Positions 17,007-23,696 of a stretch of 35,593 nt of DNA are shown in pieces. The translations under genes were made by a program, and so were the position numbers. Origin of the DNA: JBGQDM01 sp041495845 (GTDB lineage Bacteria; Acidobacteriota; Terriglobia; Terriglobales; Acidobacteriaceae); NCBI GenBank assembly GCA_041495845.1, contig JBGQDM010000023.1, positions 1 through 35,593 of the forward strand. Direction: 5' to 3'. Position 1 is the stretch's first letter, and the number at the start of each line of letters is the position of its first letter. The notes under the pieces are model-generated. The model made no database searches, had not been told where the DNA came from, and saw only the letters and a program-made list of their open reading frames with translations.

Positions 17007-17888
17007 GTGGACATCTACGAGGAGATCGTCAAGCTGCGCCAGGAAGGCCGCCGGGGTGCGGTGGCGACCATCATTAACGTGCGCGGCTCGATTCCCTCTT
17101 TCCGCACCGCCAAGATGCTGGTGCGCGACGATGGCTCGATTGCCGGCACCATCGGCGGCGGCTGCGTGGAGGCGGAAGTCTGGCAGGCCGCCCGCGAGGT
17201 CATGGAGCAGGAAAAGCCGCGCACCCTAACCTTCGACCTGAACCACGACCCGAAGTACGACACCGGGCTGGTTTGCGGCGGCACTTTGGAAATTTTCGTG
17301 GAACCCGTGCTCCCGCCGGCCCTTCTCTATATTTTTGGCGCCGGACATGTCGCGCTCCAGCTCGCCAAAGTCGCGCACGGCGCCGGCTTTGAGATCGTCG
17401 TGGCTGACGACCGTGAAGCCTATGCCAACCGCGAGCGTTTTCCCGAAGCCAAAGAAGTCATCGCCGAAGATTTTGAGCAGATTGTAGCGCGCCTCGAACC
17501 CAACGAGTCTTCTTTTATCGTCATCGTCACGCGCGGCCACCGCGACGACATGCGCGTGCTGCGCTGGGCGGTGCAGACCCGCGCCCGCTATGTCGGCATG
17601 ATCGGCTCGCGTCGCAAGGTCATCACGATTCACAAAGAGCTAACTCGCGAAGGCTTGCCCGCACACCTGTTTGACCGCGTGCACGCTCCCGTGGGACTCG
17701 ACATCGGCGCGGTCACGCCGGAAGAAATCGCGGTGGCCGTCACCGCCGAAATCATCGCCGTGCGTCGCCGCAGCGAGAGCAAGCTGCCGCACATGAGCTG
17801 GTTTGCCAAGCCGGACACCGACTCCGCCCCTCGCGATCGAGCGCTGGCGGCGCTGGAGGGCGAAGCGCAGAACGACGAACAGCCCTGA
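17007..17888 (+). CDS. XdhC/CoxI family protein (molybdenum hydroxylase maturation)
   Basis: XdhC-family proteins bind and deliver sulfurated molybdenum cofactor to xanthine dehydrogenase-type enzymes. The 293-residue protein has the N-terminal XdhC/CoxI domain (about 10-80: GAVATIINVRGSIPSF, DDGSIAGTIGGGCVEAEVW), a link with DTGLVCGGTLEIFVEP, and a C-terminal Rossmann domain (about 105-265: LLYIFGAGHVALQLAKVAHGAGFEIVVADDRE, YVGMIGSRRKV, HAPVGLDIGAVTPEEIAVAVTAEIIAVRR). Cys residues in the GGGCVE and LVCGGT motifs are as in the family. It starts at GTG with a -10 box six bases upstream. A MocA-like cytidylyltransferase and a phosphatase follow; no molybdenum hydroxylase structural genes are present nearby. 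Confidence 0.9.
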   Translation: MDIYEEIVKLRQEGRRGAVATIINVRGSIPSFRTAKMLVRDDGSIAGTIGGGCVEAEVWQAAREVMEQEKPRTLTFDLNHDPKYDTGLVCGGTLEIFVEPVLPPALLYIFGAGHVALQLAKVAHGAGFEIVVADDREAYANRERFPEAKEVIAEDFEQIVARLEPNESSFIVIVTRGHRDDMRVLRWAVQTRARYVGMIGSRRKVITIHKELTREGLPAHLFDRVHAPVGLDIGAVTPEEIAVAVTAEIIAVRRRSESKLPHMSWFAKPDTDSAPRDRALAALEGEAQNDEQP

Positions 17889-17951
17889 AGCCAACCGCAT
17901 CAGGTGCCGCCCGCCGCTGCGGTCAGCCCTCATTTCTGCTATCGTCGCAGC

Positions 17952-18599
17952 ATGGGACGCTCACCCAGCACATGCGCCGTGATTTTGGCTGCTGGCGCCT
18001 CCACCCGCATGGGGCGCGACAAAGCGCTTCTACCTTGGCCGCCGACCGCGGCGAACCCTGCAGCGGGAGATAGTTTCCTTTCCGCGGCCATCCGCGCTCT
18101 CACCCCACATGTGGAAATGGTGCTGGTGGTGGCTGGCCACAACGCTGCGCAACTGGCGCCGGTCATTTACGCCAATGGAGCCTCCCTGGTGGAGAACCCT
18201 GACTCGGATCGCGGCCAATTCAGTTCGCTGCAAGTGGGCCTGCATGAGGTCCTCAGCCGCGGTCGCGATGCCGCCACCGTTACCCTGGTGGATCGCCCGC
18301 CCGCCCGCTCCGCCACCCTCGAGTTCCTCGGTGAAGCGTTTGCCGGCGCCATCCACCAAGGGAAGTGGGCGGTGGTGCCGGAATTCGACGGCAAGCACGG
18401 TCACCCCATTTTCATCGCGCGCGAGATGATCGAAGCCTTTCTCAGGGCGCCCACCACTTCCAGCGCGCGTGAAGTCGAACATCAGAACCAGGCCCACGTC
18501 CTCTACGTTCCCGTGGACGATCCCTTCGTGGCCCTCAACGTGGACACGCCGGAAGACTACGCCGCCCTCAGTCGCCCCGCAGCTCCTCACCCCGCATGA
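17952..18599 (+). CDS. MocA/MobA-like nucleotidyltransferase (molybdenum cofactor cytidylyltransferase family)
   Basis: The 215-residue protein begins with the nucleotidyltransferase signature CAVILAAGASTRMGRDKALLPWP, followed by LVVAGHNAA, ENPDSDRGQFSSLQVGL, a VDRPP segment in place of the usual D-x-P, and HGHPIF-like GKHGHPIFIAREM. In this family such proteins transfer CMP (MocA) or GMP (MobA) to molybdopterin; the XdhC partner just before it favours MocA. Start ATG 17952 lies six bases after an extended -10-like TGC-TATCGT, so the transcript may be leaderless. Its stop overlaps the start of the next gene (ATGA). Confidence 0.82.
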   Translation: MGRSPSTCAVILAAGASTRMGRDKALLPWPPTAANPAAGDSFLSAAIRALTPHVEMVLVVAGHNAAQLAPVIYANGASLVENPDSDRGQFSSLQVGLHEVLSRGRDAATVTLVDRPPARSATLEFLGEAFAGAIHQGKWAVVPEFDGKHGHPIFIAREMIEAFLRAPTTSSAREVEHQNQAHVLYVPVDDPFVALNVDTPEDYAALSRPAAPHPA

Positions 18600-19333
18600 A
18601 GCTGCCACAGAACCCTGCCCCAACTCAGCCCTTGTCGGCGGAAGAATTGGAATTCCTAGATTCCGTCCTTCGCCTGGACTTGCGACTCGCCGTCTTCGAC
18701 TGCGATGGCACGCTGTGGAGCGGCGACGCCGGCGAAGGATTCTTCGACTGGGCACTGCAGCAGGGATTGGTGGCGCAGGACGTTAGGGACTGGGCCCGCC
18801 CGCGCTACGCCGACTACAAAGCCGGCAACGTGGATGAAGACACCATGTGCGGCGAGATGGTCACGCTGCACAACGGCCTGCCGGAAGTGCGCGTGCAGCA
18901 AGCCGCCGATGAGTTTTTCGGCCAGTATCTGTTGACTGGAATCTTCCCGGTGATGCGCGAACTCGTCCGCCGATTGCAGGAGTCTGGCTGCGAAGTCTGG
19001 GCGGTTTCTTCCAGCAACGTTTGGATCATCCGCTCCGGCATGCGGTATTTCGGAATTCCGCAGCAGCGCATTCTCGCGGCCGCCGTCGAGGTCAGAGACG
19101 GAATCGTTTCCGGGCGGCTCGTGCGCGTGCCTTCAGGGCCGGGAAAGCCCGCCGCCATTCAGGAAGTGGTGCAGCGCATTCCGGACGCCGCCTTTGGCAA
19201 CTCGCGCTGGGATGCCGAGATGCTCCAAATGGCCCGCTACGCTTTCGCCATCAACCCGAATCCTGACCTGGAAACCGCAGCACGCGTTCACGGCTGGTCC
19301 GTTTTCTTTCCACGACCGACTAACTCCCGCTAA
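18596..19333 (+). CDS. HAD-IB family phosphatase (SerB-like)
   Basis: The 245-residue cytoplasmic protein carries HAD motif I LAVFDCDGTLWSGD (Asp nucleophile and acid/base at about residues 40 and 42), a helical cap, motif II in WAVSSSNVWIIR, a Lys in GPGKPAAIQEVV as motif III, and AFGNSRWDAEMLQMA as motif IV, where Asn replaces the first Asp of the usual GDSxxD. It ends AFAINPNPDLETAARVHGW, typical of phosphoserine phosphatase-like HAD-IB enzymes. The substrate is unknown. It overlaps the MocA-like gene by four bases, so a link to molybdenum cofactor or nucleotide metabolism is possible but only inferred. It converges on the IscU-like gene with ten bases between. Confidence 0.82.
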   Translation: MKLPQNPAPTQPLSAEELEFLDSVLRLDLRLAVFDCDGTLWSGDAGEGFFDWALQQGLVAQDVRDWARPRYADYKAGNVDEDTMCGEMVTLHNGLPEVRVQQAADEFFGQYLLTGIFPVMRELVRRLQESGCEVWAVSSSNVWIIRSGMRYFGIPQQRILAAAVEVRDGIVSGRLVRVPSGPGKPAAIQEVVQRIPDAAFGNSRWDAEMLQMARYAFAINPNPDLETAARVHGWSVFFPRPTNSR

Positions 19334-19343
19334 CCTTGGCCGT

Positions 19344-19703
19344 TTATTTCCCGATGCGCCGCAGCGCCTCCGCCAACGCGTCGATCGCGAGCTGTGCGGC
19401 GTGCCCGGAGGCTGGCGGCAATCCGCCAACCCGCTGCACCACCGCCTCCTGACTTACTCCGCGCGCCTCCGCCAGCGATTTCCCCTGCACCAGTTCGGTC
19501 AACGCGGACCCGCAGGCCATCGCCGGTACGCAGCCCTTGGCACGAAAGCGAATCGCGGCGATCTTTCCTGATTCCACCTGCACGGAAAGCTCCAGGACAT
19601 CGCCGCAGGCGGGATTCTCCACCGTCACTTCCGCGTCCGGCGCTTGCAAGCGGCCCGCGTTGCGCGGATGCTCAAAGTGATCGAGCAGTTCAGCAGAATA
19701 CAT
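19344..19703 (-). CDS. IscU/NifU-like Fe-S scaffold with altered cysteine set
   Basis: This 119-residue protein has the NifU_N fold: MYSAELLDHFEHPRNAGRL at the start and NPACGD with the first ligand Cys33. Next come GCVPAMACGSALTEL with Cys58 and an additional Cys64, and LPPASGHAAQLAIDALAEAL at the end. In IscU the last motif is H-C with a third ligand cysteine; here it is His101-Ala102, so that cysteine is missing and Cys64 may replace it. It is not beside isc or suf genes, so its role may be specialised or lost. An AGGGG sequence abuts the ATG. It is divergent from the BtuF-like gene, sharing a 22-base promoter region. Confidence 0.8.
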   Translation of the reverse strand: MYSAELLDHFEHPRNAGRLQAPDAEVTVENPACGDVLELSVQVESGKIAAIRFRAKGCVPAMACGSALTELVQGKSLAEARGVSQEAVVQRVGGLPPASGHAAQLAIDALAEALRRIGK

Positions 19704-19707
19704 CCCC

Positions 19708-19716
19708 TTATATAAT
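19708..19716. promoter_or_regulatory. Shared, nearly symmetric -10 box between divergent genes
   Basis: TTATATAAT contains a perfect TATAAT on the plus strand (19711-19716), nine bases before the BtuF-like ATG. Its palindromic part TTATATAA offers an AT-rich -10-like box to the minus strand five or six bases before the IscU-like ATG. Only 22 bases separate the two start codons, so both promoters must overlap here or lie within the neighbouring genes. Confidence 0.5.
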
Positions 19717-19725
19717 CACGGTTTC

Positions 19726-20571
19726 ATGATTCAGGCGTTTCCCTTGCGCATCGTCAGCCTGCAGCCCAGCGCCAGCGTCATTCTGGCCGAACTGGGCGCG
19801 CTTGACCGGTTGGTCGCCTGCACCCGCTACTGCGCCGATGTGGTGCCGGAGTTGCGCCAGGGCACGCGCCTGATCGTCCACGATTCCTGGACTGCCCAGG
19901 CCACCGAGATTCTCGCCGCGCGCCCCGATCTCGTCATTGCCGCCGTCCCCTATCAACTCAAAGCGGTAGGCGAAATCCTCAAAGCCGGCATCCGCTTCCT
20001 CGGCCTTGCCCCCAAAAAGCTAGCCGACGTTTACGCTGACATTGCACTGCTGGCCGGAATGGTAGGCGAGGACAGCCGCGGGCAGGAAGTCATCGCCGGC
20101 ATGCAGGGCGAAATCGAATCCGTACGCAGGCAGACCGCGAGTTGCGCGCGTCCACGCGTCTTCTGCGAAGAGTGGGGCAAACCGCTGATTGCTTCCCAGC
20201 CCTGGGTTGATGAACTGGTCGCCGCGGCAGGCGGTGAGTTCGTTGGCCAACCAGGTCAACAAATCACAGCCGCGGAAGTCGCCGAGCAGAATCCTGATGT
20301 CCTCGTGGCCGCGTGGTGTGGCGCCGGCGACCGCGTCCCTCTGGAAAAAATCATCCGCGATCGTGGCTGGCAAGCGCTGGCGGCCGTCCAAAGCGGCCGC
20401 GTCTACTGCATTCCCGACGAATTTCTGAACACGCCGGCACCCACGTTGCGCCACGGTTTGCGAGCGCTTGCGGCCGCGTTACACCCGGAGTTATTCCCCG
20501 CCCCCGAACGTCTGCGCCGCATCGCGAACGCACCTGCAAGCGCATCACGACCTTCCGCGCCTGTGATTTAA
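19726..20571 (+). CDS. BtuF/FhuD-like periplasmic-binding-fold protein without signal peptide
   Basis: This 281-residue protein has the helical-backbone binding fold of cobalamin or siderophore receptors. It shows RIVSLQPSASVILAELGALDRLVACTRYCADVVPE, RPDLVIAAVPYQLKAVGEILKAGI, a long connecting helix, then EEWGKPLIASQPWVDELVAAAGGEFV and EVAEQNPDVLVAAWCGAG, and NTPAPTLRHGLRALAAALHPELF at the end. The N-terminus goes straight into the first beta strand with no signal sequence or lipobox, so it is predicted to be cytoplasmic. No ABC permease or ATPase lies nearby. A -10 box ends nine bases before the ATG. The ligand is unknown; cobalamin is a family-based guess. The msrC-like gene starts seven bases after its stop. 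Confidence 0.82.
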   Translation: MIQAFPLRIVSLQPSASVILAELGALDRLVACTRYCADVVPELRQGTRLIVHDSWTAQATEILAARPDLVIAAVPYQLKAVGEILKAGIRFLGLAPKKLADVYADIALLAGMVGEDSRGQEVIAGMQGEIESVRRQTASCARPRVFCEEWGKPLIASQPWVDELVAAAGGEFVGQPGQQITAAEVAEQNPDVLVAAWCGAGDRVPLEKIIRDRGWQALAAVQSGRVYCIPDEFLNTPAPTLRHGLRALAAALHPELFPAPERLRRIANAPASASRPSAPVI

Positions 20572-20572
20572 T
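20564..20572 (+). promoter_or_regulatory. -10 element directly before msrC-like gene
   Basis: TGA-TTTAAT, an extended -10 form, overlaps the stop codon of the BtuF-like gene and ends six bases before the msrC-like ATG. It is compatible with a leaderless transcript. Confidence 0.4.
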
Positions 20573-20578
20573 ACCCGC

Positions 20579-21055
20579 ATGGCTACGAATATCCCGGAAG
20601 TCCGGCAGGAAGTGGAGCGGCTCCCGCTGCAGGTCCACTCCACCCACGAACTCATGGACCGCATCACCCGCCTGCTGCACGAAAAAATGCTGCGCTACAA
20701 CTGGGTGGGTTTCTACATGTTGGAAAAGGGTTCGCCCGGCATGCTGGTGCTCGGGCCGTTCCAGGGTGCGATGACGCCGCACACCCGCATCCCGCTCCAT
20801 CAGGGAATTTGCGGCGCTGCGGCTTCGTCCGGTAAGACCGTTGTGGTGGACGACGTTCAGAAAGACTCGCGCTATCTCGCCTGCTCGCTCGAAACCAAGT
20901 CCGAGATCGTCGTGCCGGTTTTCGTGCGCGGCGCGGTGGTCGGCGAACTCGACATTGACAGCCACTTTTCTGCCGCCTTCGGCCCCGAAGACCGCAAACT
21001 GGTTGAGTACTGCGCCAGCATCATGGGCCAATACCTGGAAAAGCACCCGTCATGA
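20579..21055 (+). CDS. msrC: Free methionine-(R)-sulfoxide reductase (GAF domain)
   Basis: The 158-residue protein is a single GAF domain of the fRMsr type, which reduces free methionine-R-sulfoxide in the cytoplasm. Key segments are YNWVGFYMLEKG, LVLGPFQG, IPLHQGICGAAASSGKTVVVDDVQ and YLACSLETKSEIVVPVF, then GELDIDSHFSAAFGPEDRKLVEYCA. Cys78 and Cys102 correspond to two of the three redox cysteines of the family, including the one preceding the S-E-I-V-V-P strand. The third, normally ten residues after the first, is Val88 here, so catalysis would rely on the remaining pair. It stands next to a Nudix hydrolase gene (28 bases on), which hints at an oxidative damage repair pair. Confidence 0.88.
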   Translation: MATNIPEVRQEVERLPLQVHSTHELMDRITRLLHEKMLRYNWVGFYMLEKGSPGMLVLGPFQGAMTPHTRIPLHQGICGAAASSGKTVVVDDVQKDSRYLACSLETKSEIVVPVFVRGAVVGELDIDSHFSAAFGPEDRKLVEYCASIMGQYLEKHPS

Positions 21056-21083
21056 TGCCGGGAGCCATCCCGGTGCGGCATTT

Positions 21084-21476
21084 ATGAAACGCGTGGTTGC
21101 AGCTCTGCTTGTAAGGGGCGACGAGATTCTGGCCTGTCAGCGCACTCGCCATCAATCCATGCCGCTGAAGTGGGAGTTCCCCGGTGGCAAGATCGAAGAA
21201 GGCGAGCAACCGCGCGCCGCCCTCCGTCGCGAGTTGGAAGAAGAACTCGGTATCTGGGCGGAGATCGGCGACGAAGTCTCTCGTCTCCGGCATGTCTACC
21301 CCGGCGGCGCTTCGGTGGAACTTCGCTTCTTTGCTGTGCTCCGCTACGAAGGCGAAATCGAGAACCGGATTTTCCAGGACGTGCGCTGGGTGCGCCGCTC
21401 CGACCTCCCCGCCCTCGATTTCCTGGAAGCCGATGTCAAACTGATCGAAGACCTGGCCCAAGGTAAAGTGCTGTAG
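21084..21476 (+). CDS. MutT-like Nudix hydrolase
   Basis: This 130-residue Nudix protein starts at ATG 21084 (MKRVVAALLVRGDEILACQR). Its Nudix box is complete: GGKIEEGEQPRAALRRELEEELGI, matching G-x5-E-x7-R-E-U-x-E-E-x-G-U with the metal-binding glutamates in place. The preceding WEFPGGK and the later VELRFFAVLRYEGEI and DVRWVRRSDLPALDFLEADVKLI match the MutT/8-oxo-dGTP diphosphatase group, which removes oxidised nucleotides, though other pyrophosphate substrates are possible. It follows the msrC-like gene in the same direction and converges on the Nramp-like gene. Confidence 0.85.
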   Translation: MKRVVAALLVRGDEILACQRTRHQSMPLKWEFPGGKIEEGEQPRAALRRELEEELGIWAEIGDEVSRLRHVYPGGASVELRFFAVLRYEGEIENRIFQDVRWVRRSDLPALDFLEADVKLIEDLAQGKVL

Positions 21477-21493
21477 CGTGGCTCGAGATTGCC

Positions 21494-22747
21494 CTAAGCC
21501 CCGCCCCGCAGCGTCCAGAACCAGCTCAACGTCAGGCCAATCATGACCACGGTGGTCACCCAGGCGATCGCATTAAACAGCGGCCGGTTTGTCCACTCGC
21601 CCATAAGTTCACGCTTATTGATGAGCAGCAGCATGAAAATGAGCACGAAGGGCAGCACCATACCGTTGACCACCTGCGAGAGAATTGAAATTTTCACCAG
21701 CGGCAGTCCCGGCATCAGAATCACGCCTGCCCCCGCCACGATCAGCACGGTATACAGCCAGTAGAAGAAGGGTGCTTCAGAAAACTTCTTGTCTACGCCC
21801 GATTCGAACCCCAGCCCCTCGCATACCGTGTATGCAGTGGAAAGCGGCAGAATGGACGCCGCAAACAACGAGGCGTTAAACAAGCCCAAGGCAAACAGAA
21901 TGTAAGCGTAATCCCCGGCCAGTGGCCGCAGCGCCTGGGCCGCTTCATTGGCGTTGGAAACGTTATGATAACCGTGCGCGTAGAGCGTGGCGGCGCACGC
22001 GACGATAATGAACCAGGCCACGACGTCGGTAAAAATGCAGCCTACGATCACATCCAGCCGCGAAGCTTTGTATTGCCGCTTGGTCACTCCTTTTTCCACG
22101 ATCGAAGCCTGCAGGTAGAACTGCATCCAGGGTGCGATGGTCGTTCCTACCAGGCCGATCACCATGTAGAGGTAGTTCTGCCCGCGGAAGGCATGCCAGG
22201 CGGGAGGTTGCACCGTGGCACGGAGCGCTTCTCCCCACGCGGGTTTCGCCAGAACACCCGCCACGATATAGGTGATGTAGAAGAACGAGGCTGCCAGAAA
22301 CACTTTCTCCACACTCTTGTATTCACCTTTGACGACAATCAGCCAGACGATGACCGCGCAAACCGGCACGGTCACGTACTTGGAGAGGCCAAACAGTTCC
22401 AAACTGCCGGCGATACCGGCAAACTCCGCCACCACGTTGCCGAAGTTCGTAATGGTAAGACCCAGCATGACCAGCACCGTCGCCCGCAACCCGTACTCTT
22501 CGCGGATCAGGTCGCTGAGTCCCTTGCCGGTCACCGCGCCCATGCGGGCCACCATCTCCTGCACCACGATCAACGCGATCGTGATGGGGATCATGGTCCA
22601 GAGAAGGAGATGGCCGAACTGCGCCCCGGCAGACGAGTAGGTCCAGATGCCACCGGCATCATTGTCAACGTTGGCGGTGATAAAGCCCGGGCCCACAACG
22701 GCGAGCATCAGCAGGGTCTGGGTCTTCCAGCGTCGGAGCCATTTCAT
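21494..22747 (-). CDS. Nramp-related divalent metal transporter
   Basis: The 417-residue integral membrane protein has about 11 hydrophobic helices and the Nramp layout. TM1 reads VVGPGFITANVDNDAGGIWTYSSAGAQFG: the canonical D-P-G-N is replaced by D-N-D-A-G-G (Asp28, Asn29, Asp30). The TM6 region reads GTTIAPWMQFYLQASIVEKG, where classical Nramps have the A-x-x-M-P-H motif used to coordinate Mn/Fe. Other family parts are GKGLSDLIREEYG, NFGNVVAEFAGIAGSLELFG and STAYTVCEGLG. The changed binding motifs place it in the Nramp-related branch, so metal selectivity (Mn, Fe or Mg) should not be assumed. It is divergent from the secreted unknown at 22891. Confidence 0.85.
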   Translation of the reverse strand: MKWLRRWKTQTLLMLAVVGPGFITANVDNDAGGIWTYSSAGAQFGHLLLWTMIPITIALIVVQEMVARMGAVTGKGLSDLIREEYGLRATVLVMLGLTITNFGNVVAEFAGIAGSLELFGLSKYVTVPVCAVIVWLIVVKGEYKSVEKVFLAASFFYITYIVAGVLAKPAWGEALRATVQPPAWHAFRGQNYLYMVIGLVGTTIAPWMQFYLQASIVEKGVTKRQYKASRLDVIVGCIFTDVVAWFIIVACAATLYAHGYHNVSNANEAAQALRPLAGDYAYILFALGLFNASLFAASILPLSTAYTVCEGLGFESGVDKKFSEAPFFYWLYTVLIVAGAGVILMPGLPLVKISILSQVVNGMVLPFVLIFMLLLINKRELMGEWTNRPLFNAIAWVTTVVMIGLTLSWFWTLRGGA

Positions 22748-22890
22748 GGTCGTCGTCTGCGGTCATGGCGAATCAAAGACCGTTCAGCATAAACGCGCCC
22801 CTGCATTGGTACCAACGAAAATCGTCCATGCCCTTGCCTCAAAATGCCGCCGCATGATATGAGATAGGCCTTCCCCTGATTGAGGAGCCT

Positions 22891-23679
22891 ATGAAGAGAC
22901 TTTCCTGCCTGTTGCTCGCTACCTTCTTTTTTCTGCTGACTGCAGCCCTGGCGGAAGATGTCTGGCAGAAGAAGTCCTACACCGAGTGGTCCTTGAAAGA
23001 TTGCCAGAAGCTGCTGGAGGACTCGCCCTGGGCCCAGAAGTGGGTGCAGGCTGACGTCGCGATGTTTACCCCCGGCGCATTGACGGTGGATCGCACCGAA
23101 CGCGCGGCCGAGCAGAACCCCAGCATCACCTACACCGCCCAATTCCGTTCCGCCTCGCCGGTGCGTCAGGCCCTGGTGCGCCAGATGCAGACTGACCCCA
23201 AAGTGGAAAAGTGGACGCCCGAGCAGAAACATCAGATGGAAGAAGAAAGCTCCCGCTATCTCGCCGAGAAATTTCCCGACCGGGTGATGGTCTACGTGAC
23301 CTACACCTCCAACGTGCGTACCTACATTGTGGACATGGCGCGCTTCTGGAATGCCCAAACCACCGAGACCATGAAAACCCAGATTTACCTGGTGCGTGAT
23401 CGTGATCGCATTCCGCTCGTCTCCTATCGCCCGGCTGAATCCGGACGCAACGCTTTCCAGGTCTTCTTTCCTCGCCAATACAACGGCGCCGATTTGCTCA
23501 CCGGCAAGGAAGGATCGCTGATTATCGAATTCCAGCACCCCGGCGTGGCTACGCAGCAGGCCGAATCCAATGGCGGACAGCCCGGCCCTGAGGAACTGGT
23601 CGCACGCCAGGGGCCGCAGCACGTGGTCATCAAGTTCAACCCGCACAAGATGCTGGTGGGGAGTGAAATCGCTTACTGA
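22891..23679 (+). CDS. Secreted protein of unknown function
   Basis: The 262-residue product has a typical signal peptide (MKRLSCLLLATFFFLLTAALA) and then KKSYTEWSLKDCQKLLEDSPWAQKWV, a segment I recognise from exported Acidobacteriota proteins of unknown role (W-S-x-x-x-C/A-x-x-L-L-x-D-S-P-W). The middle holds a charged helix (WTPEQKHQMEEESSRYLAEKFPDR) and the rest appears beta-rich. Only one Cys remains after export. A GAGGAG ribosome binding site lies a few bases before the ATG. It is probably periplasmic. Nothing in it suggests catalysis. Confidence 0.75.
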   Translation: MKRLSCLLLATFFFLLTAALAEDVWQKKSYTEWSLKDCQKLLEDSPWAQKWVQADVAMFTPGALTVDRTERAAEQNPSITYTAQFRSASPVRQALVRQMQTDPKVEKWTPEQKHQMEEESSRYLAEKFPDRVMVYVTYTSNVRTYIVDMARFWNAQTTETMKTQIYLVRDRDRIPLVSYRPAESGRNAFQVFFPRQYNGADLLTGKEGSLIIEFQHPGVATQQAESNGGQPGPEELVARQGPQHVVIKFNPHKMLVGSEIAY

Positions 23680-23696
23680 GCAGCCATCGAGCGTGG

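Noticed and set aside
19704..19725. Cobalamin riboswitch before the BtuF-like gene
   Set aside because: Only 22 bases separate it from the divergent gene, far too short for the aptamer.
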